Source of the DNA: Eubacteriaceae bacterium
GTDB lineage: Bacteria > Bacillota > Clostridia > Peptostreptococcales > Anaerovoracaceae
Assembly: GCA_902362805.1 (NCBI GenBank)
Contig: CABIXY010000002.1
Span: 434,001 to 498,000, forward strand
Reading direction: 5' to 3'
DNA: 64,000 nt
The notes beneath the pieces were generated by a model. It was given only the letters and a program-made list of their open reading frames with translations, was not told the origin of the DNA and ran no database searches. Below are positions 24,053 through 31,707 of this stretch, in pieces (the first letter of the stretch is position 1; every line of letters begins with the position of its first letter). The position numbers and the translations under genes were made by a program.

Positions 24053-25492
24053 ATGGCAGGTAAAATACAGAGTATGACGCCAAAAGAAATTGTGGCAGAA
24101 CTGGACAAGTATATTATCGGACAGGACGAGGCGAAGAAATCAGTTGCGATCGCCCTGCGAAACAGATACAGGAGAAGTCTTCTCTCTGACGAGATGAGAG
24201 AGGAAATCACACCAAAAAACATTCTGATGATGGGACCAACAGGTTGTGGTAAAACAGAAATTGCCAGACGTCTGGCCAAATTGATGAAAGCCCCTTTCGT
24301 AAAGGTAGAAGCGACAAAGTTTACGGAAGTCGGCTATGTTGGACGTGATGTGGATTCCATGGTCAGAGACTTGGTAGAAGCAGCCATTCGTATCACTAAA
24401 CAGTCGAGGCTGCAAGAGAAATATGATATTGCAGAAGAAATCGCAGACGAAAAGATCATCGAAGCGATTATTCCAGGCGGTAAGAAAAAGAAAAATGAAA
24501 ACAAACCAAACAATCCGTTTGACTTTATTCTGAACAGCGGCGGCTATCCGAGCCAGAAAAAGCTTTATGAGGAGAGCAAGGCCAAAGAGGAAGATAAGAA
24601 AGTAGACCCGACAGATATTGAAATGGCTAGAGAACAGGTCAGACAGCAGCTGAAACAGGGGCTGCTGGAGGAACAATTTGTTGAAATCGAGGTCAACGAT
24701 ACGCCAAAAGGCAATCAATTAGATATGAGCAATGAAGGCATGAGCATCGCCATCGGCAATATCTTTGGCGACATGATGCCGCAGAAGACCAAGACCAAGA
24801 GGGTCAGGGTCAAAGAAGCAAGAAAGATTCTCAGAGAACAAGAGGCTCAGAATCTGCTGGATATGGATCAAGTTACTGACGAAGCCCTGGAAAACGCGGA
24901 GCAGAACGGTATTATCTTTATCGATGAAATCGACAAGATTGCCTCCAGTTCAAGCTATCATACCGGTGCAGATGTGTCCAGAGAAGGTGTCCAGAGAGAT
25001 ATTCTGCCTATCGTAGAAGGAAGCGTTATCAACACAAAATATGGACCTGTAAAGACTGACCATATCTTGTTCATCGGTGCAGGTGCTTTCCATACGTCAA
25101 AACCGACGGATTTGATTCCTGAACTGCAGGGACGTTTTCCGATCAGAGTAGAACTGCAGAATTTGACTAAGGAGTCTTTTGTTCAAATTCTAACCGTTCC
25201 AGAGAATGCCATCATCAAACAGCATATTGCATTACTGGAAACAGAAGGAATTAAAGTAGAATTTACAGAAGATTCTATTGACGAAATCGCTACAATGGCG
25301 TATCTTATGAATGAGCAGACTGAAAATATTGGAGCAAGAAGACTGTATACAATATTAGAAAAGCTGCTGGAAGATATTTCTTTCAACATCCCCGAGATGG
25401 AAGAAGAACAGATTACCATTGATAGGGCCTTTGTTCAAAGTAAATTTATGGATACTATCCACAAGGATGATGTGGACAGATATATCTTATAG
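24053..25492 (+). CDS. hslU: ATP-dependent protease ATPase subunit HslU (ClpY)
   Basis: A 479-residue AAA+ unfoldase that feeds HslV. Walker A GPTGCGKT at 61-68, the pore motif EVGYVGRDVDSMVRDL, Walker B IIFIDEIDKIA, sensor II region with IGARRLYTILEKLLED, and the C-terminal tail VDRYIL that docks into HslV. An intermediate domain lies at about 120-270 and is highly charged. The gene follows hslV and precedes codY, the standard Firmicutes arrangement. A short AGGGG/CCCCT hairpin follows the stop. Confidence 0.96.
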   Translation: MAGKIQSMTPKEIVAELDKYIIGQDEAKKSVAIALRNRYRRSLLSDEMREEITPKNILMMGPTGCGKTEIARRLAKLMKAPFVKVEATKFTEVGYVGRDVDSMVRDLVEAAIRITKQSRLQEKYDIAEEIADEKIIEAIIPGGKKKKNENKPNNPFDFILNSGGYPSQKKLYEESKAKEEDKKVDPTDIEMAREQVRQQLKQGLLEEQFVEIEVNDTPKGNQLDMSNEGMSIAIGNIFGDMMPQKTKTKRVRVKEARKILREQEAQNLLDMDQVTDEALENAEQNGIIFIDEIDKIASSSSYHTGADVSREGVQRDILPIVEGSVINTKYGPVKTDHILFIGAGAFHTSKPTDLIPELQGRFPIRVELQNLTKESFVQILTVPENAIIKQHIALLETEGIKVEFTEDSIDEIATMAYLMNEQTENIGARRLYTILEKLLEDISFNIPEMEEEQITIDRAFVQSKFMDTIHKDDVDRYIL

Positions 25493-25550
25493 GGGGATAA
25501 ATCCCCTATACAATGAGAATTAGTTAGTATTTAAAAAGTTGAGGTAAAAT

Positions 25551-26330
25551 ATGAGTGAAAAATTATTAACAAGAATTAGAAAGCTGAATTGGGTGCTTTC
25601 TGAAAGCACAGCTGGTTACATCTCTTTTGATGAGCTGTGTAATATTATGAGTGAAATGCTGGATTCCAACATTTACATCATGAATAGAAGAGGAAAGGTA
25701 CTCGCCGCAAAATATGAAGCAGGCGAAGAAGCACCTTTAGTAGTGGATCCGGAGACGAATAAGGTGGTTCTGCCTACACAGTACAATGACAAATTCCTTC
25801 AGGTTACCGACACCAAGGAGAATTTGACTTACGACAGCATAAAGGCTTACTATGGCGAGGAGTATACGCTGGCAAGCAAATACCATACCATCGTTCCGAT
25901 CATCTTCGGAGGCAACAGAATTGCTACGCTCCTGTTGGCAAGAGCGGACAAAGCTTATGACGATGAAGATATCGCAATCTGCGAATATGGTGCGACGGTA
26001 GTTGGAATTGAAGTTGCCAGAGGAATTGCGATGGATGAAGAAGAAGACATCAGAATGAAAGAAGCTGTGGATATGGCTCTTTCCACTCTGTCCTATTCAG
26101 AAATGGATGCAGTTACGAAAATTTTTGCTGAACTGAAGGGCGACGAAGGCCTTTTGGTTGCCAGCAAAATTGCCGACAAATCCGGTATCACTCGTTCAGT
26201 CATCGTAAATGCACTTCGTAAACTGGAGAGCGCCGGCGTCATTGAATCCAGATCTCTGGGTATGAAAGGTACGAGAATCAAGATTACAAATGAGTTCTTG
26301 AGAGACGCGATTAAGAATTTTGAGATTTAA
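25551..26330 (+). CDS. codY: GTP- and branched-chain-amino-acid-sensing global repressor CodY
   Basis: A 259-residue protein with an N-terminal GAF domain (about 1-155) that binds isoleucine or valine, and a C-terminal winged helix. The DNA-recognition segment ASKIADKSGITRSVIVNALR, followed by KLESAGVIESRSLGMKGT, is nearly invariant in the family. CodY represses nutrient-scavenging genes when amino acids and GTP are abundant. It lies downstream of hslVU as usual. Candidate local targets are brnQ and comEC; the latter has a CodY-like box upstream. Confidence 0.97.
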   Translation: MSEKLLTRIRKLNWVLSESTAGYISFDELCNIMSEMLDSNIYIMNRRGKVLAAKYEAGEEAPLVVDPETNKVVLPTQYNDKFLQVTDTKENLTYDSIKAYYGEEYTLASKYHTIVPIIFGGNRIATLLLARADKAYDDEDIAICEYGATVVGIEVARGIAMDEEEDIRMKEAVDMALSTLSYSEMDAVTKIFAELKGDEGLLVASKIADKSGITRSVIVNALRKLESAGVIESRSLGMKGTRIKITNEFLRDAIKNFEI

Positions 26331-26340
26331 TTGATAACAA

Positions 26341-26384
26341 AAACCTTCTGCTGAACATAGAATATGATAGCAGGAGGTTTTTTT
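26341..26384 (+). terminator. codY terminator whose 3' arm contains the yunB ribosome site
   Basis: AAACCTTCTGCT (26341-26352) pairs with AGCAGGAGGTTT (26369-26380), 12 bp with one G-T pair, followed by a T-run. AGGAGG in the 3' arm lies 7 bases before ATG 26385. Confidence 0.8.
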
Positions 26385-27053
26385 ATGAGACGACATAGAA
26401 ATGAAAAACTCTCTTTTTGGAAAAAATTGACGATTTCGCTGATTCTTTTTAGTTTAGCATGCATTTTATTGATCAATGGATTTAAAAGCCAAATAGAGCC
26501 AAATATCGACGCTGTGAGCCAGCTGAAGGCGAAGGGTATGATTACAGAAATTATCAATCAAACAATCAAAGAGGATTTTTCAGGTAAAGAGTACGAGGAA
26601 AACCTCTTTATCATAAAGTCTGGGAAGGATGATAAAGTCCAGATGGTGCAGTCCAATACCAGTCTGATCAATAGAATGGTGGCCGAATTTGCTGTGAACC
26701 TCCAAAAAAAATACGACAGCATAGAACCTCGCGCAATCAAGCTGTCATATGGCTCACTAGTTGGCAGCAAACTGCTGTCAGAGGCGGACCACCTCAATAT
26801 CAATATAAAAATTTTGCCGCTATCTGTTACGAAATGCGATTTTGAGACAGAATTTGAAAGCCAGGGAATTAACCAGACCAAGTATAAAATTTACATAACG
26901 ATAGAAAGTAACGTCAGAGTGCTACAGCCTTTCTCGGCCGAAAATTTCAAAATTAAGAACAAGATGCTGATTTCAGAGGTAGTCATCGTCGGTGAAGTGC
27001 CAGATAGCTATGTAAATGTACCGAAAGAAGATATTTTAGATGCAACAGATTGA
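26385..27053 (+). CDS. yunB: Sporulation protein YunB
   Basis: A 222-residue protein with one N-terminal membrane helix (about 15-33, LTISLILFSLACILLINGF) and an extracytoplasmic domain matching YunB (VSQLKAKGMITEIINQTI ... MVQSNTSLINRM ... YGSLVGSKLLSEADHLNI ... ITIESNVRVLQPF). YunB is made in the mother cell under sigma-E control in Bacillus and is needed for normal spore formation. ATG 26385 is chosen because AGGAGG lies 7 bases upstream; an earlier in-frame ATG (26364) lies in the hairpin loop. It marks the host as a spore-former or a descendant of one. Confidence 0.87.
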   Translation: MRRHRNEKLSFWKKLTISLILFSLACILLINGFKSQIEPNIDAVSQLKAKGMITEIINQTIKEDFSGKEYEENLFIIKSGKDDKVQMVQSNTSLINRMVAEFAVNLQKKYDSIEPRAIKLSYGSLVGSKLLSEADHLNINIKILPLSVTKCDFETEFESQGINQTKYKIYITIESNVRVLQPFSAENFKIKNKMLISEVVIVGEVPDSYVNVPKEDILDATD

Positions 27054-27060
27054 TCATCTG

Positions 27061-27069
27061 TGGTATACT
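27061..27069 (+). promoter_or_regulatory. Extended -10 element upstream of hflX
   Basis: TGG-TATACT fits the TGnTATAAT extended -10 form. Its predicted start point falls at about 27075-27076, the hflX ATG. No good -35 box is visible. Confidence 0.4.
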
Positions 27070-27075
27070 AATGGC

Positions 27076-28356
27076 ATGTTGAGATTTAATGAAAATAATG
27101 AGATAATAACAGAAGAAAAATACAGGGCGATTTTGGTCGGACTGCAGAGAAAAGAAGATATATCTTATTCTATGGAAGAGCTTGCCGGACTGGCAGAAGC
27201 TGCAAATGTGCAGGTCCTGGGCAAGGTCGTCCAGATTCTGGAAAAACCGAATACGGCGACTTTGATTGGAAAGGGCAAAGTAGAAGAAGTTGCAGAATTA
27301 GTCAGAAACATGGAAGCAGATATGGTTGTCTTCAATGACGAATTGACAGGAATGCAGATTCGCAACCTGGAAGAGGCTATGGATGTGAGGGTGATAGACC
27401 GCACAATTTTGATTTTGGATATTTTTGCCGCCAGAGCAGATTCCAGAGAAGGAAAGCTGCAAGTGGAATTGGCCCAGCTGAAATATAGAATGCCGCGATT
27501 GACGGGCTTTGGAAAATCTCTTTCCCGACTTGGCGGGGGAATCGGAACAAGAGGACCAGGAGAAAAGAAACTGGAAACGGACAGACGCCATATCGAGAGG
27601 CGCATGGAAGACATCAAAAGTGAATTAGCGCAGTTGGTCAAAACGAGAAATGTACAGCGTGCGAAACGAGAGAAGTCCGGCATTCCGGTCGTCGCTTTAG
27701 TTGGATATACGAACTCAGGAAAATCAGCTTTGATGAACCGACTCCTTTCTGTCGTCGATAAATCTGAAAAAGCTGTCAGAGAAAAAGATATGCTTTTTGC
27801 TACGCTGGATACCCAGCAGCGCAGCGTCAAACTGGACACTAATCATGAGTTTATTCTGATCGACACGGTGGGATTTGTCAGCAAATTGCCTCACAGCTTG
27901 GTAGAGGCATTTAAAGCCACCTTGGAAGAGGTGCTCTATGCTGATTTATTGCTCCACGTGGTAGATGCATCTTACGTAGAAAATGAGTTCCATATCGCTG
28001 TTACCAATAAGGTTTTGGCTGAAATTGGTGCAGGCACCAAGGAAAAGGTCATGGTCTTTAATAAGATTGATTTGAATCCGGATTTTCAGGCGCCAGTAAC
28101 AAATTTGGACAATCTGTTCGTATCTGCTAAAGAGAATATTCACATTGATCAGCTCATCGATAAGGTGAAAGAGAAGATATTTGCTGACAAGGTGGACGCA
28201 AAGCTGCTGATTCCTTTTACGAGAGGAGACTTGTCGTCCTACCTTTGCGAGAAGGCCCTGGTCAAGTCTATGGAATATCTGGAAGAGGGGACTTTGTTTG
28301 ACGTTGAATTAAATCAAGAGGATTATCAGAGGCTGAAGGAATATGATACGATATAG
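27076..28356 (+). CDS. hflX: GTPase HflX
   Basis: A 426-residue ribosome-associated GTPase that splits stalled or heat-damaged ribosomes. It has the HflX-specific N-terminal domain (TATLIGKGKVEEVAEL), the glycine-rich linker LGGGIGTRGPGEKKLETDRR, G1 GYTNSGKSAL, G3 DTVGF and G4 NKID. ATG 27076 is preferred; the frame continues upstream into yunB. No Shine-Dalgarno sequence is visible. An extended -10 TGGTATACT (27061-27069) would start transcription close to the ATG, so a leaderless message is possible. It overlaps yigZ by 14 bases. Confidence 0.93.
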   Translation: MLRFNENNEIITEEKYRAILVGLQRKEDISYSMEELAGLAEAANVQVLGKVVQILEKPNTATLIGKGKVEEVAELVRNMEADMVVFNDELTGMQIRNLEEAMDVRVIDRTILILDIFAARADSREGKLQVELAQLKYRMPRLTGFGKSLSRLGGGIGTRGPGEKKLETDRRHIERRMEDIKSELAQLVKTRNVQRAKREKSGIPVVALVGYTNSGKSALMNRLLSVVDKSEKAVREKDMLFATLDTQQRSVKLDTNHEFILIDTVGFVSKLPHSLVEAFKATLEEVLYADLLLHVVDASYVENEFHIAVTNKVLAEIGAGTKEKVMVFNKIDLNPDFQAPVTNLDNLFVSAKENIHIDQLIDKVKEKIFADKVDAKLLIPFTRGDLSSYLCEKALVKSMEYLEEGTLFDVELNQEDYQRLKEYDTI

Positions 28357-28972
28357 TACAGTTTACGAGGAAGGACAGGCGGAGCAGATTATAGAAAAAT
28401 CCAGGTTTATCGCTCATGTCAAGCCTGTTTCTTCAAAAGAAGAAGCGGACATATTTATCGCTGCAATTAAAAAACGGTATAAAGACGCAACCCATAATGT
28501 GCCGGCTATGGTCATTGGAGATCAGTTTCAGGTGCAGTGGGGAAGTGACGATGGTGAGCCCCAGGGCACTTCTGGGGCGCCTATCGTACAGATGCTGGTG
28601 CAGGAAGGTTATACTAATCTTGCGGTGGTGGTTACCAGATATTTTGGTGGAATCAAACTGGGAACCGGCGGCCTGGTACGTGCCTATACGAGCAGCGCAA
28701 AGCTTGGAATTCAAGCGGCCGGACCTTGTGATGTGAAAGAACTTTCGGTGATGACGTATAGGGTGGATTACGGTGTTTTTAATAAAATACAAAATTTCTG
28801 CTTTACTTATGATGTAAAATTTGCTAATATAGTTTATGCCGATACGGTAACTTGTGAGATCGTCACTGATCCATCTTGTGCGGGAGCACTAAAAGAGACA
28901 GTTACCAGTTTGTCAGGCGGTAAGGCTGTAATCGTGGATGAATCTGTCAGGTTGGACAAGATTAGAAAATGA
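28343..28972 (+). CDS. yigZ: YigZ/IMPACT family protein
   Basis: A 209-residue protein of the YigZ/IMPACT family (UPF0029 N-terminal plus DUF1949-like C-terminal domain). The N-domain shows KSRFIAHVKPVSSKEEA, THNVPAMVIG, SDDGEPQGTSGAPI and VVVTRYFGGIKLGTGGLVRAY. The molecular role is unclear; eukaryotic IMPACT influences translation control. It overlaps hflX by 14 bases, so both may relate to ribosome stress. It is the last gene before the tRNA operon. Confidence 0.9.
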   Translation: MIRYSTVYEEGQAEQIIEKSRFIAHVKPVSSKEEADIFIAAIKKRYKDATHNVPAMVIGDQFQVQWGSDDGEPQGTSGAPIVQMLVQEGYTNLAVVVTRYFGGIKLGTGGLVRAYTSSAKLGIQAAGPCDVKELSVMTYRVDYGVFNKIQNFCFTYDVKFANIVYADTVTCEIVTDPSCAGALKETVTSLSGGKAVIVDESVRLDKIRK

Positions 28973-28995
28973 TTACCAAACATTTGAAAAAAATG

Positions 28996-29024
28996 TTGAC
29001 ATAAGATCACTGATGTGATAATAT
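28996..29024 (+). promoter_or_regulatory. Upstream promoter P1 of the tRNA operon
   Basis: TTGACA (28996-29001), 17 bases, TAATAT (29019-29024). An overlapping TATAAT at 29022-29027 would give a 20-base spacer. Confidence 0.5.
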
Positions 29025-29092
29025 AATTTTCGGCTCACTTCTTCACAGAGAAGAGCAGGAAAGTAACACGGAAAAATAAATTAAAAAACTTC

Positions 29093-29121
29093 TTGACAAA
29101 GAAAATGAGATGTTGTATAAT
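29093..29121 (+). promoter_or_regulatory. Main promoter P2 of the tRNA operon
   Basis: TTGACA (29093-29098), a 17-base spacer and TATAAT (29116-29121): both hexamers and the spacing are perfect consensus, 38 bases before tRNA-Val. Confidence 0.85.
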
Positions 29122-29158
29122 TTATAAACGTGCCAAGCATTCAAGAAGCGGACACTGC

Positions 29159-29234
29159 GGGCGTTTAGCTCAGCTGGGAGAGCATCTGCCTTACAAGCAG
29201 AGGGTCATAGGTTCGAGCCCTATAACGCCCACCA
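29159..29234 (+). tRNA. tRNA-Val (TAC)
   Basis: Complete cloverleaf with acceptor GGGCGTT/AACGCCC, anticodon loop CTTACAA (anticodon TAC) and T-loop GGTTCGAGCC. The 3' CCA is encoded. First gene of the operon. Confidence 0.95.
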
Positions 29235-29261
29235 TTTTCCACAGTGACCATTCACAGATGC

Positions 29262-29345
29262 ACAGAAAATTTGTCCGAGATGCAAGGCGCGCGAGTTTAA
29301 GCGAAATTTCGTGTACTTGAGTACACAGATGAGCGAGGAACGAGC
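29262..29345. repeat. Intergenic palindromic element between tRNA-Val and tRNA-Asp
   Basis: The 141-base spacer holds a GC-rich element with perfect palindrome GTGTACTTGAGTACAC (29311-29326), flanked by CGAAATTTCG (29302-29311) and the near-repeats AGGCGCGCGAG and GAGCGAGGAACGAGCG. From memory, elements with a GTAC-centred palindrome and GAGCGAG/ACGAGC flanks occur as dispersed intergenic repeats in Clostridia. No other clear copy is seen in this window. Confidence 0.5.
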
Positions 29346-29375
29346 GGTTTTCGGCAAATTGGCAAGCATAGATGC

Positions 29376-29452
29376 GGCCTGGTAGTTCAGTTGGTTAGAA
29401 TGCCAGCCTGTCACGCTGGAGGTCGACGGTTCGAGCCCGTTCCAGGTCGCCA
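29376..29452 (+). tRNA. tRNA-Asp (GTC)
   Basis: Acceptor GGCCTGG/CCAGGTC, anticodon stem-loop CCAGC-CTGTCAC-GCTGG (anticodon GTC), T-loop GGTTCGAGCC, encoded CCA with discriminator G. Confidence 0.95.
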
Positions 29453-29490
29453 ATTTTTAACTAGCATATCGCTGGTAGATAAACACGCAC

Positions 29491-29565
29491 GCTGGCGTGG
29501 CTCAACGGTAGAGCAGCTGATTTGTAATCAGCAGGTTGGGGGTTCGATTCCCTCCGCCAGCTCCA
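29491..29565 (+). tRNA. tRNA-Thr (TGT)
   Basis: Acceptor GCTGGCG/CGCCAGC, anticodon loop TTTGTAA (TGT), T-loop GGTTCGATTCC, encoded CCA. Its last 19 bases plus 6 flanking bases are repeated exactly 154 bases downstream. Confidence 0.95.
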
Positions 29566-29725
29566 AAAAATCTGACGCAGGGAATCGAACCCGAAAGGGC
29601 TCGAGCGTTAGGGAAAGAGTTCAGCGAACTCTTGAACAGCGAGAGGTTCGAGGCGACTGGAAAGAGAGCCGAAGAACGGCATTTGCGAAGCAAATGTATA
29701 ATTCCCTCCGCCAGCTCCAAAAAAT
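29547..29725 (+). repeat. Small element bounded by a 25-bp direct repeat of the tRNA-Thr 3' end
   Basis: Bases 29547-29571 and 29701-29725 are identical over 25 bases, covering the last 19 bases of tRNA-Thr and 6 bases past it. The segment between contains GGGAATCGAACC (inverse of the tRNA T-loop), a perfect hairpin AAGAGTTC-agc-GAACTCTT (29615-29633) and CATTTGC-gaa-GCAAATG (29680-29696). It has no coding potential. It looks like a short inserted element that regenerates the tRNA end. Confidence 0.75.
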
Positions 29726-29793
29726 ACAGATAATTAGGTTGGAATTATATCTCCAATTCATCAAATAACACGACTAAGTTTGAAAAATAATTT

Positions 29794-29878
29794 CGAGGGA
29801 TTCCCGAGTGGCCAAAGGGGGCGGACTGTAAATCCGTTAGCTGAGCTTTCGATGGTTCGAATCCATCTCCCTCGACCA
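29794..29878 (+). tRNA. tRNA-Tyr (GTA)
   Basis: Class II tRNA with a long variable arm; anticodon loop CTGTAAA (GTA); acceptor CGAGGGA/TCCCTCG; encoded ACCA. The first pair is C1:G72, unlike the G1:C72 usual in bacterial tRNA-Tyr. Confidence 0.93.
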
Positions 29879-29894
29879 ATTTTTTCAAGAATGT

Positions 29895-29969
29895 GCGGAA
29901 GTGGCTCAGGGGTAGAGCATCGCCTTGCCAAGGCGAGGGTCGCGAGTTCGAATCTCGTCTTCCGCTCCA
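29895..29969 (+). tRNA. tRNA-Gly (GCC)
   Basis: Acceptor GCGGAAG/CTTCCGC, anticodon loop TTGCCAA (GCC), T-loop GTTCGAATC, encoded CCA. Confidence 0.95.
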
Positions 29970-29975
29970 TTTTAT

Positions 29976-30049
<74 letters not shown>

Positions 30050-30067
30050 GTTTTTCAAATTTAGTGT

Positions 30068-30144
30068 GGGCTCATAGCTCAGTTGGATAGAGCAACGGCC
30101 TTCTAAGCCGTGTGTCCGGGGTTCGAATCCCTGTGGGCTCACCA
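30068..30144 (+). tRNA. tRNA-Arg (TCT)
   Basis: Acceptor GGGCTCA/TGGGCTC with two G-T pairs, anticodon loop CTTCTAA (TCT), T-loop GGTTCGAATCC, encoded ACCA. Confidence 0.93.
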
Positions 30145-30159
30145 TTTATTTGATGATTT

Positions 30160-30234
30160 TGGGGTATAGCCAAGTGGTAAGGCAACGGACTTTGACTCCG
30201 TCATTCGTAGGTTCGAGTCCTGCTACCCCAGCCA
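30160..30234 (+). tRNA. tRNA-Gln (TTG)
   Basis: Acceptor TGGGGTA/TACCCCA, anticodon stem-loop ACGGA-CTTTGAC-TCCGT (TTG), encoded GCCA. The U1-A72 pair is typical of tRNA-Gln. Confidence 0.95.
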
Positions 30235-30242
30235 ATTATTAT

Positions 30243-30318
30243 GACCCATTAGCTCAGTCGGCAGAGCACTTGACTTTTAATCAAGGTGTCCGGAGTTCGA
30301 ATCTCCGATGGGTCACCA
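30243..30318 (+). tRNA. tRNA-Lys (TTT)
   Basis: Acceptor GACCCAT/ATGGGTC, anticodon loop CTTTTAA (TTT), T-loop AGTTCGAATCT, encoded ACCA. Confidence 0.95.
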
Positions 30319-30347
30319 TTTTTAAAGAAAACAGTTGACTCCACATT

Positions 30348-30436
<89 letters not shown>

Positions 30437-30483
30437 TCAGACATTTCAAACGATTCATATATTGCAAGATCTCGTTTTAGCCT

Positions 30484-30578
<95 letters not shown>

Positions 30579-30582
30579 ACGC

Positions 30583-30658
30583 AGGGGTATAGCTCAGTTG
30601 GTAGAGCAGTGGTCTCCAAAACCACGTGTCGAGGGTTCGAATCCTTCTGCCCCTGCCA
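30583..30658 (+). tRNA. tRNA-Trp (CCA)
   Basis: Acceptor AGGGGTA/TGCCCCT, anticodon stem-loop GTGGT-CTCCAAA-ACCAC (CCA), encoded GCCA. Confidence 0.94.
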
Positions 30659-30687
30659 AACAAGACTCTTGCAGACGATATACATAT

Positions 30688-30764
30688 CGGGGTGTAGCGC
30701 AGTTTGGTAGCGCAACTGGTTTGGGACCAGTGGGCCGCGGGTTCAAATCCTGCCACCCCGACCA
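30688..30764 (+). tRNA. tRNA-Pro (TGG)
   Basis: Acceptor CGGGGTG/CACCCCG, anticodon stem-loop ACTGG-TTTGGGA-CCAGT (TGG), T-loop GTTCAAATC, encoded ACCA. Confidence 0.95.
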
Positions 30765-30776
30765 TTAAAAAGATGT

Positions 30777-30853
30777 GGGCCATTAGCTCAGTTGGTCAGA
30801 GCGTCCGGCTCATAACCGGCAGGTCCTGGGTTCAAGTCCCCGATGGCCCACCA
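30777..30853 (+). tRNA. tRNA with CAT anticodon (elongator Met or lysidine-type Ile)
   Basis: Acceptor GGGCCAT/ATGGCCC fully paired, anticodon loop CTCATAA (CAT), encoded ACCA. Full 1:72 pairing rules out the initiator tRNA. Elongator Met and Ile2 (CAT modified by TilS) cannot be told apart safely here. Confidence 0.85.
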
Positions 30854-30881
30854 TTACATAACAAAAGAATAGTACGTGTAT

Positions 30882-30957
30882 GCCCAGATAGCTCAGTAGG
30901 TAGAGCAGGGGACTGAAAATCCCCGTGTCCTTGGTTCAATTCCGAGTCTGGGCACCA
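30882..30957 (+). tRNA. tRNA-Phe (GAA)
   Basis: Acceptor GCCCAGA/TCTGGGC, anticodon stem-loop GGGGA-CTGAAAA-TCCCC (GAA), encoded ACCA. Last gene of the operon. Its 3' 23 bases and 6 flanking bases reappear at 31881-31909. Confidence 0.95.
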
Positions 30958-30968
30958 TTTATTCAAAG

Positions 30969-31008
30969 GACAATCGTTGTAATCACTGGATTCGATGGTT
31001 GTCTTTTT
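30969..31008 (+). terminator. Terminator of the tRNA operon
   Basis: GACAATCGTTG pairs with CGATGGTTGTC (11 bp with several G-T pairs), followed by TTTTT. Confidence 0.7.
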
Positions 31009-31050
31009 GCTATATGCAGGAACTGCAGTTTATTTATAAAAATCACTTTA

Positions 31051-31116
31051 CGACATTTTGCCGCAAGGTAATTTTGTGGTATAAGTAGAACCATCGGCTC
31101 AGCCGATGGTCACAAT
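31051..31116 (+). repeat. Degenerate member D of the hairpin/extended -10 repeat family
   Basis: ACGAC...TTGCCGCAAGG (31050-31068) matches the loop of array A (ACGACTTCGCCGCAAGG), and TGGTATAAG (31077-31085) matches the conserved TGGTATAAT. A strong hairpin ACCATCGGC-tca-GCCGATGGT follows (31090-31110). Confidence 0.5.
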
Positions 31117-31158
31117 TAAATCCGTGAAAAATTACGAGAGATTACGCACCGATTACAA

Positions 31159-31707
31159 TCAGCAATAAGGATTATCTATAACCAGCGCAGATAAAGTGGC
31201 ATTGTTGATGACAATATCCCCTTGGGTTTCAAGGCTCTCAATCGTTGCTATAACACTATAGTTGCAGCACTCATCTTCACAGACATCGCAATCACAGACC
31301 GGAAAAGTAAATACATCATTTTCGCCGACAGACGAAGCCAGTCTGGAAAATGTCCATACCGGACCAATTGGGAAATCGGTCGCCTGATACTTACACTGCT
31401 TAAAAATCTGGAAGTTGAAGGTAAGGGATCCGGCTGAGGTTAAAATATTACTTGCGAATTCGAATTTGATGCACGGATCGTGGAATTTGCTTGTGTCGAT
31501 GTTCAGATTTGCCAGATTGAAAGTTGTATCAGCATCTGTGGCCATAGGAATATTCGTTGTGAGAGGAGCGCTGCATTTCAGAAAGGTACGGTTTGGACTC
31601 AGGACACATTTTTTCTCTTCGCAACAGTATTTTGATTCCTTACATTCCTGATTTTCCTCATTACCTCTTTTGACACTATTTTCGTAATTAGGACCATATA
31701 TATACAT
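31159..31707 (-). CDS. DUF4489 domain-containing protein
   Basis: A 182-residue cysteine-rich protein. I place the start at the ATG ending at 31707 (MYIYGPNYENSVKRG) because AAAGGAG lies about 9 bases upstream; the frame extends 19 codons further. The core matches DUF4489: ATDADTTFNLANLNIDTS, DPCIKFEFASNILT, GSLTFNFQIFKQCKYQA, PIGPVWTFSR and FTFPVCDCDVCEDECCNYSV. An N-terminal Cys cluster (CKESKYCCEEKKC) precedes it. DUF4489 proteins are common in clostridial spore-formers, and a spore-coat role has been suggested by their cysteine content, but the function is unknown. It sits inside the tRNA-Phe-bounded insertion. Confidence 0.8.
   Translation of the reverse strand: MYIYGPNYENSVKRGNEENQECKESKYCCEEKKCVLSPNRTFLKCSAPLTTNIPMATDADTTFNLANLNIDTSKFHDPCIKFEFASNILTSAGSLTFNFQIFKQCKYQATDFPIGPVWTFSRLASSVGENDVFTFPVCDCDVCEDECCNYSVIATIESLETQGDIVINNATLSALVIDNPYC

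Noticed and set aside
30777..30853. Initiator tRNA-fMet
   Set aside because: The 1:72 pair is a normal G-C pair; initiator tRNAs have a mismatched C1xA72.
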